Shown: positions 1 to 6,383 of the stretch, one piece after another
Position numbering within the stretch: the stretch's first letter is position 1
How the letters are laid out: each line of letters opens with the position of its first letter
NCBI GenBank assembly: GCA_015065205.1
Contig: SVQS01000025.1
Coordinates: forward strand, 1-16,731
Reading direction: 5' to 3'
DNA length: 16,731 bases
DNA from: Oscillospiraceae bacterium
GTDB taxonomy: Bacteria; Bacillota; Clostridia; Oscillospirales; CAG-272
Program-made: the position numbers and the translations under genes
Notes under the pieces: model-generated
Told to the model about the DNA's origin: nothing
What the model saw: the letters and a program-made list of their open reading frames with translations, nothing else
Databases searched by the model: none

Positions 1-1044
1 TTTGCCTTCGCTACGGAGGACGCCGGCTTCTTTAGCAGCGTTCATCGAGCCGTGCTTAACAAGGTCGTCAAATGCCACGATTTCGGCACGAATGAATCCG
101 CGTTCAATGTCAGAGTGAATTTTTCCGGCAGCCTTGGGAGCTTTGGTGCCCTTGCGAATGGTCCACGCGCGGCACTCATCGGGGCCTGCGGTCAGGAAGC
201 TGATAAGTCCTAAAAGGGCATAGCTTGCCTTGATAAGTCGGTCAAGACCGCTTTCTTCAATGCCCAAATCTGCGAGGAACATTTCCTTTTCCTCTGCATC
301 GAGCTGCGCGATTTCGGCTTCGATTTGGCAACAGATAGGAATGATTTGCGAATGCTCACTTGCGGCATATTCCTTGAGCGCGATGTAAGCATCGTAGTCA
401 CTGGGCTCGGTTGCCGCATAGTTCTCGTTGACGTTTGCAACGTAAATAACGGGCTTGCGAGTGAGTAGGGGAGTGTCATAAAGGCAAGCTTCCTCATCCT
501 CACTTAGCTCAACTGTGCGAGCACATTTGCCTTCGGCAAGAGCGGCCATCAGCTTTTCATATACGGCAAGCTCAGCGGCATATTTCTTGTCTGCCTTCAT
601 TGCCTTTTTGGTTCGGTCGATGCGGCGCTCCAAAATTTCGATATCCGAGAAGATCAACTCAAGATTGATAGTCTCAAGGTCGCGCATGGGGTTGATCTTG
701 CCATCAACGTGAATAATGTTATCATCCTCAAAGCAACGAACGACGTGCAAAATAGCGTCAACCTCGCGAATATTACCAAGGAATTGGTTGCCAAGTCCTT
801 CGCCCTTGGATGCACCCTTAACAAGACCGGCAATGTCAACAAATTCGATAACAGCAGGGGTATATTTGTTTGGGTGGTGCATATCTGCAAGAAAATCAAG
901 TCTCTTATCGGGAACGGTTACCACGCCCACATTGGGCTCAATGGTGCAAAAAGGATAGTTCGCCGATTCCGCGCCCGCATTGGTCAGCGCATTGAAGAGC
1001 GTGCTCTTTCCAACGTTGGGAAGTCCCACGATGCCAAGTTTCAT
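1..1044 (-). CDS. ychF: Redox/ribosome-associated GTPase (ATPase) YchF, OLA1 family; 3' end off window
   Basis: Universally conserved P-loop NTPase of the Obg/YchF group. It prefers ATP in characterised members, associates with ribosomes, and is linked to stress responses. I translated 348 codons from the ATG at 1044-1042. The protein opens MKLGIVGLPNVGKSTLF, with the P-loop GLPNVGKST at residues 7-15. The G3 motif DIAGL follows near residue 70. The G4 position reads YVANVNE, the NxxE variant known for YchF in place of NKxD. A coiled-coil stretch rich in Lys and Glu lies in the middle, and the C-terminal TGS domain (RAWTIRKGTKAP, then KEAGVLRSEGK) runs to the window edge. The family is about 365 residues, so roughly 15-20 are missing, by truncation of the window rather than mutation. 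An AAAGGAGC ribosome site (1060-1053) lies 8 nt before the ATG. It is divergent from the response regulator gene. Confidence 0.97.
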   Translation of the reverse strand, partial: MKLGIVGLPNVGKSTLFNALTNAGAESANYPFCTIEPNVGVVTVPDKRLDFLADMHHPNKYTPAVIEFVDIAGLVKGASKGEGLGNQFLGNIREVDAILHVVRCFEDDNIIHVDGKINPMRDLETINLELIFSDIEILERRIDRTKKAMKADKKYAAELAVYEKLMAALAEGKCARTVELSEDEEACLYDTPLLTRKPVIYVANVNENYAATEPSDYDAYIALKEYAASEHSQIIPICCQIEAEIAQLDAEEKEMFLADLGIEESGLDRLIKASYALLGLISFLTAGPDECRAWTIRKGTKAPKAAGKIHSDIERGFIRAEIVAFDDLVKHGSMNAAKEAGVLRSEGK

Positions 1045-1077
1045 TTGTTTTAGCTCCTTTGTTTTTTAATCCCATCT

Positions 1078-1106
1078 ATTATATCATAAAGATGGCGTTT
1101 TTGCAA
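1078..1106 (-). promoter_or_regulatory. Vegetative promoter of ychF
   Basis: On the minus strand a TTGCAA -35 box (1106-1101) is followed after exactly 17 bp by a perfect TATAAT -10 box (1083-1078). TGA immediately before the -10 box provides the extended -10 TGn element. The predicted start near 1071 gives a leader of about 27 nt that contains the AAAGGAG ribosome site of ychF. The same core occurs at 1334-1362 and 7808-7836. Confidence 0.75.
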
Positions 1107-1170
1107 TAGCCGAAACAAAATTATTTCTCATTTTTGTAAAATTGGGGAGAGCAAAGAATGTTACAAAACT

Positions 1171-1200
1171 TTTACAAAATCAAAAATTCTCGTTTATAAT
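1171..1200 (+). promoter_or_regulatory. Candidate distal promoter of the response regulator gene
   Basis: TTTACA (1171-1176) lies 18 bp before a perfect TATAAT (1195-1200). The match is good, but AT-rich DNA produces such pairs by chance. The -35 box is part of the 11-bp-spaced TTACAAAA repeat pair, so a regulator bound there would affect this promoter. If used, it would give a leader of about 285 nt before the gene at 1493. Confidence 0.4.
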
Positions 1201-1333
1201 TTGAAATTGAGAAAATGTTAACATCTTTTAATGAATTTTGAACAAAAATCAGACTTTATTTTCTACAAAATGACAAAAAACACGGTATTTTGCACAAAAA
1301 ACGAAAAAAATCAAAAAAATGTTCAAAAACCAT

Positions 1334-1362
1334 TTGCAATTTATTCGATTTTGTGTTATAAT
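1334..1362 (+). promoter_or_regulatory. Promoter of the response regulator gene
   Basis: TTGCAA (1334-1339), a 17-bp spacer and TATAAT (1357-1362), with TGT immediately before the -10 box giving an extended -10 element. This is the best plus-strand promoter in the region. It would give a leader of about 125 nt before the ATG at 1493. Confidence 0.65.
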
Positions 1363-1492
1363 GTTGTTACAAGAAAAATTCACACAAAATGAACAAATTA
1401 TTTCAAAATTCATATTTTCGTCACGATATCACCCCATTCGTGTTGTATAATGTATTTAATGAAATGGACAAACGCAAAGGAGAACAATATCT

Positions 1493-2185
1493 ATGACCGA
1501 CACCAAAATTTTAATTATTGATGATGATTCCAACGTAACCGAGGTGCTCAAATCTTATTTTGAAAACGAAGGTTACGATGTTAAGGTAGCAACCGACGGT
1601 ATGGAAGGACTTAACTACTTTAAAATTTTCTCTCCCGATCTTGTGCTTCTCGATGTTATGCTTCCCAAAAAGGATGGTTGGCAGGTTTGCCGTGAGATTC
1701 GCGAAATTTCTTCCAAGCCCATCATTTTTGTCACCGCCAAAAACGATGCGTTTGATACTGTTCTCGGTTTAGAGCTCGGGGCTGATGATTTTGTTACCAA
1801 GCCCTTTGATATTAAGGTTCTTTCGGCCCGTGTAAAGGCGGTTCTTCGCCGTTGTCAGGCAAGTACCCGTCAAAGCGAAGAGGAAGTTATCAAGTTTGAA
1901 AACATTGAAATCAGTCTACAAAAGTATGAACTCAAGCTCAATAATCGCTCGGTAGATATTCCTCCAAAGGAATTGGAATTGTTGTACTTCTTGGCATCCA
2001 ACTACAATCGCGTTTTCACACGTGATCAGCTCCTTGACAAGGTTTGGGGCTTTGATTATCTTGGTGACTCCCGTACTGTTGACGTGCACGTTAAGCGTTT
2101 GCGCGAAAAGCTTGAGGGCGTTTCGGATAAATGGATCCTGAAAACCGTTTGGGGCGTTGGCTACAAATTTGAGCTTTTGAACTGA
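1493..2185 (+). CDS. OmpR/PhoB-family response regulator, orphan
   Basis: A 230-residue two-component transcription factor. The N-terminal receiver domain (about 3-120) has the acidic pair at D10/D11, phospho-acceptor D54 in VLLDVMLPKKDGW, T81 and the invariant K103 in DDFVTKPFD. After a short charged linker (about 121-132), a C-terminal winged helix (about 133-228) carries the RVFTRDQLLDKVWG and SRTVDVHVKRLREKL motifs typical of OmpR/PhoB DNA-binding domains. AAAGGAGA (1476-1483) lies 9 nt before the ATG. No histidine kinase gene lies beside it: ychF is upstream on the other strand, and a terminator and proB lie downstream. Sequence alone does not separate PhoP-, WalR- or VicR-like subgroups, so no gene symbol is given. 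The long promoter region and the 11-bp direct repeats upstream make autoregulation plausible, but that is inference. Confidence 0.93.
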   Translation: MTDTKILIIDDDSNVTEVLKSYFENEGYDVKVATDGMEGLNYFKIFSPDLVLLDVMLPKKDGWQVCREIREISSKPIIFVTAKNDAFDTVLGLELGADDFVTKPFDIKVLSARVKAVLRRCQASTRQSEEEVIKFENIEISLQKYELKLNNRSVDIPPKELELLYFLASNYNRVFTRDQLLDKVWGFDYLGDSRTVDVHVKRLREKLEGVSDKWILKTVWGVGYKFELLN

Positions 2186-2248
2186 CTTTAATACTTAAAA
2201 AAATCCAAATTGCTATTGCAATCACGCTTTGCGCGTTATAAATAACCC

Positions 2249-2288
2249 AAAAGGATGCGGAAATCACATTTCTGCATCCTTTTTTTTT
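2249..2288 (+). terminator. Rho-independent terminator of the response regulator gene
   Basis: A near-perfect hairpin has arms 2249-2263 and 2269-2283 (15 pairs with one G-U, GGATGC core) and a 5-nt loop TCACA. A run of nine T follows (2280-2288), partly shared with the outer stem. It lies about 64 nt after the stop codon and just before the proB promoter, so it separates the two transcription units. Confidence 0.93.
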
Positions 2289-2297
2289 GCATAACCC

Positions 2298-2326
2298 TTG
2301 ACGAAAGAGGATTTTTTGTTTATAAT
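2298..2326 (+). promoter_or_regulatory. Promoter of the proBAC operon
   Basis: TTGACG (2298-2303), a 17-bp spacer and TATAAT (2321-2326), close to the sigma-A consensus. The predicted start near 2333 leaves only about 25 nt of leader before proB. There is therefore no room for a T-box or other riboswitch, although such elements control proline genes in some Firmicutes. Confidence 0.85.
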
Positions 2327-2358
2327 GTAGAAAAGATTGCAGAAAGAGGACCAAAACA

Positions 2359-3129
2359 ATGAGAGTGGTAATTAAAATCGGTACTTCAACGCTCGCACAC
2401 GCAAACGGAAGACTCAACATCCGCCGCGTAGAGGAGCTTTGCAAAGTAATCAGTGACCTCAAAAACAGCGGATATGAGATGATTCTTGTTTCGTCCGGTG
2501 CAATTGGAATGGGAGTAGGCAAGCTTTCTCTCAAGGAAAAGCCGCAGGATATTCCTACCAAGCAGGCAGCGGCCGCTGTGGGGCAGTGTGAATTGATGTA
2601 TACCTATGACCGTCTCTTTCAAAAATATCACCACACCGTAGCACAGATCCTTTTGACCGGCTCGGACTTCAAGCACGATGACCGCTATCACAACTTCCAA
2701 AACACACTCGGTCGCCTGTTAGAGCTTGAGGTTTTGCCTATTATCAACGAAAACGATACCATCGCCACCGAGGAGATCAAGGTGGGCGATAACGATACGC
2801 TCTCGGCTATGGTTGCCGCAAGTGTGGGGGCAGATTGTCTTGTTCTGCTTTCCGATATTGACGGACTTTATACTGCAGACCCGCACAAGTGCACCGATGC
2901 AAAGCTGATTCACAACGTGTATGCGCTCACTCCCGAGATTATGGCTTTGGCAGGTGATGCCGGCTCGGCTCTTGGTACGGGTGGAATGAAGACCAAGCTC
3001 CACGCCGCAGAGCTTTGCCGCGATGCAGGATGTGAGATGGTTATCCTCAATGGTGCAGAGCCCAACCTTTTGTATGACCTCTTTGAGGGCAAAGAGGTTG
3101 GCACACGCTTTTTCGCAAAAGGAGTATGA
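2359..3129 (+). CDS. proB: Glutamate 5-kinase (short form without PUA domain)
   Basis: Catalyses the first step of proline synthesis, phosphorylating L-glutamate to glutamyl 5-phosphate with ATP in the cytoplasm. The amino acid kinase fold spans nearly the whole 256 residues. Visible motifs are VVIKIGTSTL (3-12), VSSGAIGMG (44-52), the glutamate-site segment INENDTIATEE (129-139), GDNDTLSAMVA (143-153), SDIDGLYTADP (165-175) and GTGGMKTKL (206-214). The protein ends shortly after the kinase fold, so the C-terminal PUA domain of the 367-residue E. coli enzyme is absent. Such short forms are known. AAAGAGGA (2343-2350) lies 8 nt before the ATG. proA starts one base after the proB stop. Loss of the PUA domain may change feedback control by proline, but kinase-only forms can still be inhibited. 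Confidence 0.96.
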   Translation: MRVVIKIGTSTLAHANGRLNIRRVEELCKVISDLKNSGYEMILVSSGAIGMGVGKLSLKEKPQDIPTKQAAAAVGQCELMYTYDRLFQKYHHTVAQILLTGSDFKHDDRYHNFQNTLGRLLELEVLPIINENDTIATEEIKVGDNDTLSAMVAASVGADCLVLLSDIDGLYTADPHKCTDAKLIHNVYALTPEIMALAGDAGSALGTGGMKTKLHAAELCRDAGCEMVILNGAEPNLLYDLFEGKEVGTRFFAKGV

Positions 3130-3130
3130 G

Positions 3131-4387
3131 ATGACAACACTTGAAATTTTGAAAGGCGCAAAGAGTTCCACGCGCGCGCTTTCTCTGCTTTCAACCCAAC
3201 AAAAGAACGATGCGCTCCTTGCTATGGCAGACGCGCTGGTAGCCGATACCGACGCTATTCTTGCCGCCAACAGTGCTGACATTGAGGGCGTTAAGAATGC
3301 GATGAACGACGTCATGATTGACCGTTTGCGCCTCACAAAAGAGCGCATTGCCGCTATGGCAGACGGTATTCGAGACGTTGTCAAACTCCCTGACCCCGTA
3401 GGTAAGATTACCGAAAGCTTTACCCGTCCCAACGGTATTTACGTCAGCAAAGTGCGTGTTCCTATGGGTGTGGTCGCCATTATTTATGAAAGTCGTCCAA
3501 ACGTCACGTCCGATGCTGCTGCATTGGCGCTTAAGAGTGGAAACGTTTGCGTTTTGCGTGGCGGAAAAGAGGCATACCGTTCTTCTACCGCTATTGTAAA
3601 AGCACTCAAAAAGGGGCTCGCATCACAAAAACTTCCGGAAACATTCGTCAATATTCTCGAGGATACCACCCGTGCGGGTGCGAATGAATTGATGACCGCC
3701 ACCGAGTACGTCGACCTGCTCATTCCGCGCGGCGGCGCAGGACTCATTCGCGCTTGCGTGGAGAATGCAAAAGTGCCTTGTATTCAAACGGGTACGGGCA
3801 TCTGCCACATTTATGTGGACGGCGAAGCCGACCTCGATATGGCACTGAACATCATCGAAAACGCCAAAACCTCGCGTCCCTCGGTTTGCAATGCAGAGGA
3901 GGTCTGCTTGGTTTCTCGTGCGATTGCAAAAGACTTTTTGCCGCGACTGAAAGAGAGACTCGTCGATGCTCGTATTCGTGACGGCAAAACACCTGTTGAG
4001 CTTCGTGTTGATGCCGAAGCAGGTTCCATTATTGAAGGAACGCCTGCAACTGATGCCGATTTCGACACCGAATTTCTCAACTATATTCTCGCAGTGGGAG
4101 TTGTTGAGGATGTTAGAGAAGCCGTAGAGCATATCGTACTTCATTCCACGCATCACAGCGATGCGATCATTACAAAAAACGAACAAAACGCCGCATACTT
4201 TACGGCTGCTGTGGATAGTGCCGCGGTTTATGTAAACGCGTCCACGCGCTTTACCGACGGCGGCGAGTTTGGATTGGGTTGCGAGATTGGTATTTCCACC
4301 CAAAAGCTCCACGCAAGAGGCCCGATGGGACTTGAGGAGCTGACCACCTATAAATACGTTATCAACGGCAACGGACAGATCCGCTGA
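3131..4387 (+). CDS. proA: Glutamate-5-semialdehyde dehydrogenase (gamma-glutamyl phosphate reductase)
   Basis: Second step of proline synthesis: NADPH-dependent reduction of glutamyl 5-phosphate to glutamate 5-semialdehyde, which cyclises to pyrroline-5-carboxylate. The 418-residue product matches the usual ProA length. Motifs include IYESRPNVTSDAAALALKSG (118-137), LRGGKEA (142-148), LIPRGG (197-202) and catalytic cysteine C253 in SRPSVCNAEE. The C-terminal GLGCEIGIST and ARGPMGLEELTTYKY segments are characteristic. The frame is open upstream to an ATG at 3023, inside proB. I chose the ATG at 3131 because AAAGGAG (3118-3124) precedes it by 6 nt, it gives the family's N-terminus, and it starts one base after the proB stop. 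Tight coupling fits channelling of the labile glutamyl phosphate from ProB. Confidence 0.97.
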   Translation: MTTLEILKGAKSSTRALSLLSTQQKNDALLAMADALVADTDAILAANSADIEGVKNAMNDVMIDRLRLTKERIAAMADGIRDVVKLPDPVGKITESFTRPNGIYVSKVRVPMGVVAIIYESRPNVTSDAAALALKSGNVCVLRGGKEAYRSSTAIVKALKKGLASQKLPETFVNILEDTTRAGANELMTATEYVDLLIPRGGAGLIRACVENAKVPCIQTGTGICHIYVDGEADLDMALNIIENAKTSRPSVCNAEEVCLVSRAIAKDFLPRLKERLVDARIRDGKTPVELRVDAEAGSIIEGTPATDADFDTEFLNYILAVGVVEDVREAVEHIVLHSTHHSDAIITKNEQNAAYFTAAVDSAAVYVNASTRFTDGGEFGLGCEIGISTQKLHARGPMGLEELTTYKYVINGNGQIR

Positions 4388-4403
4388 CGGGGAAGGAGCC
4401 ATT

Positions 4404-5210
4404 ATGAAAATAAAATTTGGTTTTATCGGTTGCGGAAATATGGGCGGAGCTTTGGCACAAGCCGTTGCTAAGTCCACAAATCCTACCGAAATCGCACTCT
4501 GTGACGCCAATATCGAAAAAGCCGCCGCGCTTGCCGAGTCTCTCGGTTGCGGTGTGGCTCTTTTGGAACAAGTCGCACAGAATGCTGAATATATCTTTCT
4601 TGGCGTAAAACCCCAAGGCTTTGAAGGTCTGTTTGAGGAGATCTCTCCTATACTCAAAGCAAGAAAAGACCGCTTTGTGCTCATCACTATGGCGGCAGGC
4701 GTTAGCGTTGCGGCAGTAGAAAAGATGTGCGGAATGAAAGCACCTATCATTCGCATTATGCCCAACACGCCCGTTTCTGTTGGCGAGGGAATGATCCTCT
4801 ATACCACAAACGATGCCGTTACCGAGGATGAAATCGATACCTTCTTGCACGCTCTTGCAAAAGCAGGAAAGCTCGATGAAATTGCAGAGGATAAGATCGA
4901 TGCCGCAAGCGCACTTTCGGGTTGCGGACCTGCATTTGTCTATCTCTTTGCCGAGGCTCTCGCCGATGGCGCAGTAGAATGTGGTCTTGCACGTGAGAAA
5001 GCAAACCTTTATGCCGCGCAAACCCTTTTGGGAGCGGCTGAACTATTACTCCAAAGCGGAAAGCACCCCGGCGAGCTCAAGGATGCCGTATGCAGCCCCG
5101 GTGGCACGACCATTGCAGGCGTTCACGCACTTGAGGAAGGCTCGTTCCGTTCCACCGCAATGAGTGCCGTTACCGCGGCGTACGAAAAGACGCTGAGGTT
5201 GAAGAAATAA
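4404..5210 (+). CDS. proC: Pyrroline-5-carboxylate reductase
   Basis: Last step of proline synthesis: NAD(P)H-dependent reduction of pyrroline-5-carboxylate to L-proline. The 268-residue protein opens with the Rossmann dinucleotide motif GFIGCGNMGGALA (6-18). It continues with LGVKPQ (66-71) and IRIMPNTPVSVGEGM (116-130). The dimerisation and substrate-binding C-terminal domain contains LSGCGPAFVYLFAEAL (171-186) and SPGGTTIAG (231-239). AAGGAG (4393-4398) lies 5 nt before the ATG, and only 16 nt separate the gene from proA. All three proline genes are contiguous here. A terminator follows within 50 bp. Confidence 0.97.
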   Translation: MKIKFGFIGCGNMGGALAQAVAKSTNPTEIALCDANIEKAAALAESLGCGVALLEQVAQNAEYIFLGVKPQGFEGLFEEISPILKARKDRFVLITMAAGVSVAAVEKMCGMKAPIIRIMPNTPVSVGEGMILYTTNDAVTEDEIDTFLHALAKAGKLDEIAEDKIDAASALSGCGPAFVYLFAEALADGAVECGLAREKANLYAAQTLLGAAELLLQSGKHPGELKDAVCSPGGTTIAGVHALEEGSFRSTAMSAVTAAYEKTLRLKK

Positions 5211-5227
5211 GAATTATAAAAGAAGGA

Positions 5228-5258
5228 AGAGCCCCATCCAATTTGGATGGGGCTTTGT
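5228..5258. terminator. Probably bidirectional terminator between proC and the convergent minus-strand operon
   Basis: A GC-rich stem, GCCCCATCC (5231-5239) with GGATGGGGC (5245-5253), is extended by A-T and G-U pairs on the outside. The loop is 3-5 nt. On the plus strand it is followed by TTTGTTC, a short U-tract. On the minus strand it is followed by a T-rich stretch, TCTTCCTTCTTTTATAATTC. It lies 20 bp after the proC stop and 20 bp after the stop of the transglutaminase-like gene, so it can end both units. Confidence 0.88.
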
Positions 5259-5272
5259 TCATGTAGGTGTTT

Positions 5273-6382
5273 TCACATTTGCCAAAACTCAATATCGTTA
5301 TAAACAAAATCAGCTTTTTTCTTCTCGGAGAAGTTTTCAATCGGATAGCCTTGTGGAATCAATTCAATATATCTTGAAGTTTCTGTAGCTCCATCAACAC
5401 CCTCTTTATTCAAGGTGCAGCGAGCAAAACGAAAAGTATTTTTTATCATATAGTTCCTATGATACTCTTTAGCAAATCCTGTTCCATTATAATCCGCCGT
5501 CTGGTTCTCAAAAATTGGCTCATCAGCCAACAAGAGTTTTCTTAAATGTGAAAGCGACACATAATTTCCTTCCTTGTCTTTTAGATACAGACGCCATGTG
5601 GGGTCAAGCATAATTCGCTTTCCGGAAGGCAAAAGACAATCTACAACAACATGGCAATCCTCAAATGGATCTTCATATGGCAAACAAGTAATATGCTGCG
5701 CTTTGATACCATTCAAACGAAGGATAGAAGCTAATAAGATTGCAAGTCCTCGACAATTCGATTTATTATCGTTTGTTTCACAAAATGCAATTAGATCAGT
5801 GATAGTTCTTCCTGAACCTAAACCGCCAGAGCCGTTATGACCAAAATGATCGCATACAAAATCAAGCAAACGGAAAACGATCTCGTCGTTAGTGTTATCT
5901 AATCCGTTTATGTAGTTAGAATAGTCGTATTTTTTCAATATTTGAGGAATGTCTCCACCCAAAACAAATTCATTGCCGCAACCATATTCTTTGCTCCGGT
6001 CGTATTCAGCGTATTGCTTTAGAATTTCAAATCTTGTTTTATCGGTGTTTGGGACATATATTTCTGTCGGCACATATTTGTATGGCGCATCTTCTGGCGT
6101 ATCATCAAGTTTCATATACTTGATGGGCGTTGTTTTTCCGTGCTGAGTATAAAATCCTTCGAGTTCTCCGTTGACATATTGAACGTGATATACCATACGA
6201 TAGTATTCGTCATTGATTTCATAACATAAATATCCGTCTTTTTCGTAAACGCAGTTTGGCTCAAAATTGTAATATCCGCTTGAGGAAAACGACATTTTCA
6301 TGCGAAGCGGCATTTCGTCAAATATATTTATGGTTTCGCCCATATCTTCTTTATACCATTTTCCGATCAATCGTTTGTCCAT
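5273..6382 (-). CDS. Transglutaminase-like cysteine protein with possible lipocalin-like N-terminus
   Basis: A 369-residue protein of unknown substrate. The C-terminal half shows the transglutaminase-like papain-fold core: C210 in SNCRGLAILLASILRLNGI, H244 in DCHVVV and D260 in IMLDPTW, with the spacing and hydrophobic pattern of the family triad. Known members include peptidases, amidases and cross-linking enzymes, so the activity cannot be named. Residues 1-95 begin LIGKWYKE and are rich in aromatic and alternating beta-strand segments ending IKYMKLDD, which resembles a small lipocalin-like barrel; this is a tentative fold guess. There is no signal peptide or membrane segment, so it is probably cytoplasmic. 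The start lies one base after the radA stop (TAGAATG), with AAGGAG about 10 nt upstream inside radA, implying coupled translation. The gene is visibly more AT-rich than its neighbours, which hints at recent acquisition. Confidence 0.8.
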   Translation of the reverse strand: MDKRLIGKWYKEDMGETINIFDEMPLRMKMSFSSSGYYNFEPNCVYEKDGYLCYEINDEYYRMVYHVQYVNGELEGFYTQHGKTTPIKYMKLDDTPEDAPYKYVPTEIYVPNTDKTRFEILKQYAEYDRSKEYGCGNEFVLGGDIPQILKKYDYSNYINGLDNTNDEIVFRLLDFVCDHFGHNGSGGLGSGRTITDLIAFCETNDNKSNCRGLAILLASILRLNGIKAQHITCLPYEDPFEDCHVVVDCLLPSGKRIMLDPTWRLYLKDKEGNYVSLSHLRKLLLADEPIFENQTADYNGTGFAKEYHRNYMIKNTFRFARCTLNKEGVDGATETSRYIELIPQGYPIENFSEKKKADFVYNDIEFWQM

Positions 6383-6383
6383 T

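Larger units (their letters stand above)
1045..1492. other. AT-rich divergent intergenic region (448 bp)
   Basis: No open frame here resembles a protein and no tRNA or riboswitch-like fold is recognisable. The stretch is much richer in A and T than the flanking genes, with many A-runs and repeated ACAAAA words. It contains the ychF promoter (1078-1106) and candidate plus-strand promoters at 1171-1200 and 1334-1362. A further isolated TATAAT at 1446-1451 has no good -35 box, as might be seen at an activator-dependent promoter. Two TTACAAAA words at 1161-1168 and 1172-1179 are 11 bp apart. A perfect 10-bp palindrome, ATGTTAACAT, sits at 1215-1224. The region probably serves as a long regulatory leader for the response regulator gene. 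Confidence 0.7.

Noticed and set aside
1045..1492. CRISPR array or a structured noncoding RNA in the AT-rich region
   Set aside because: The repeated ACAAAA words are short and irregularly spaced, with no unit of repeat length, and no stable GC-containing hairpin was seen.
2216..2244. TTGCAA followed by TATAAA in the 3' region of the response regulator, as a possible small-RNA promoter
   Set aside because: The spacing to TATAAA is only 15 bp, the 17-bp position reads TAAATA, and the transcript would run almost directly into the terminator hairpin.
2327..2358. A T-box or riboswitch controlling proBAC
   Set aside because: The promoter and terminator positions leave a leader of only about 25 nt, too short for such an element.
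2719..3432. A 237-codon minus-strand open frame over the proB-proA junction
   Set aside because: Antisense to catalytic segments of proB and proA, with no protein-like domain structure.
3623..4768. A 381-codon open frame on the minus strand across proA and proC
   Set aside because: It is antisense to two unmistakable genes, has no family motif and no placed ribosome site, and is explained by the codon bias of the plus-strand genes keeping the opposite frame open.
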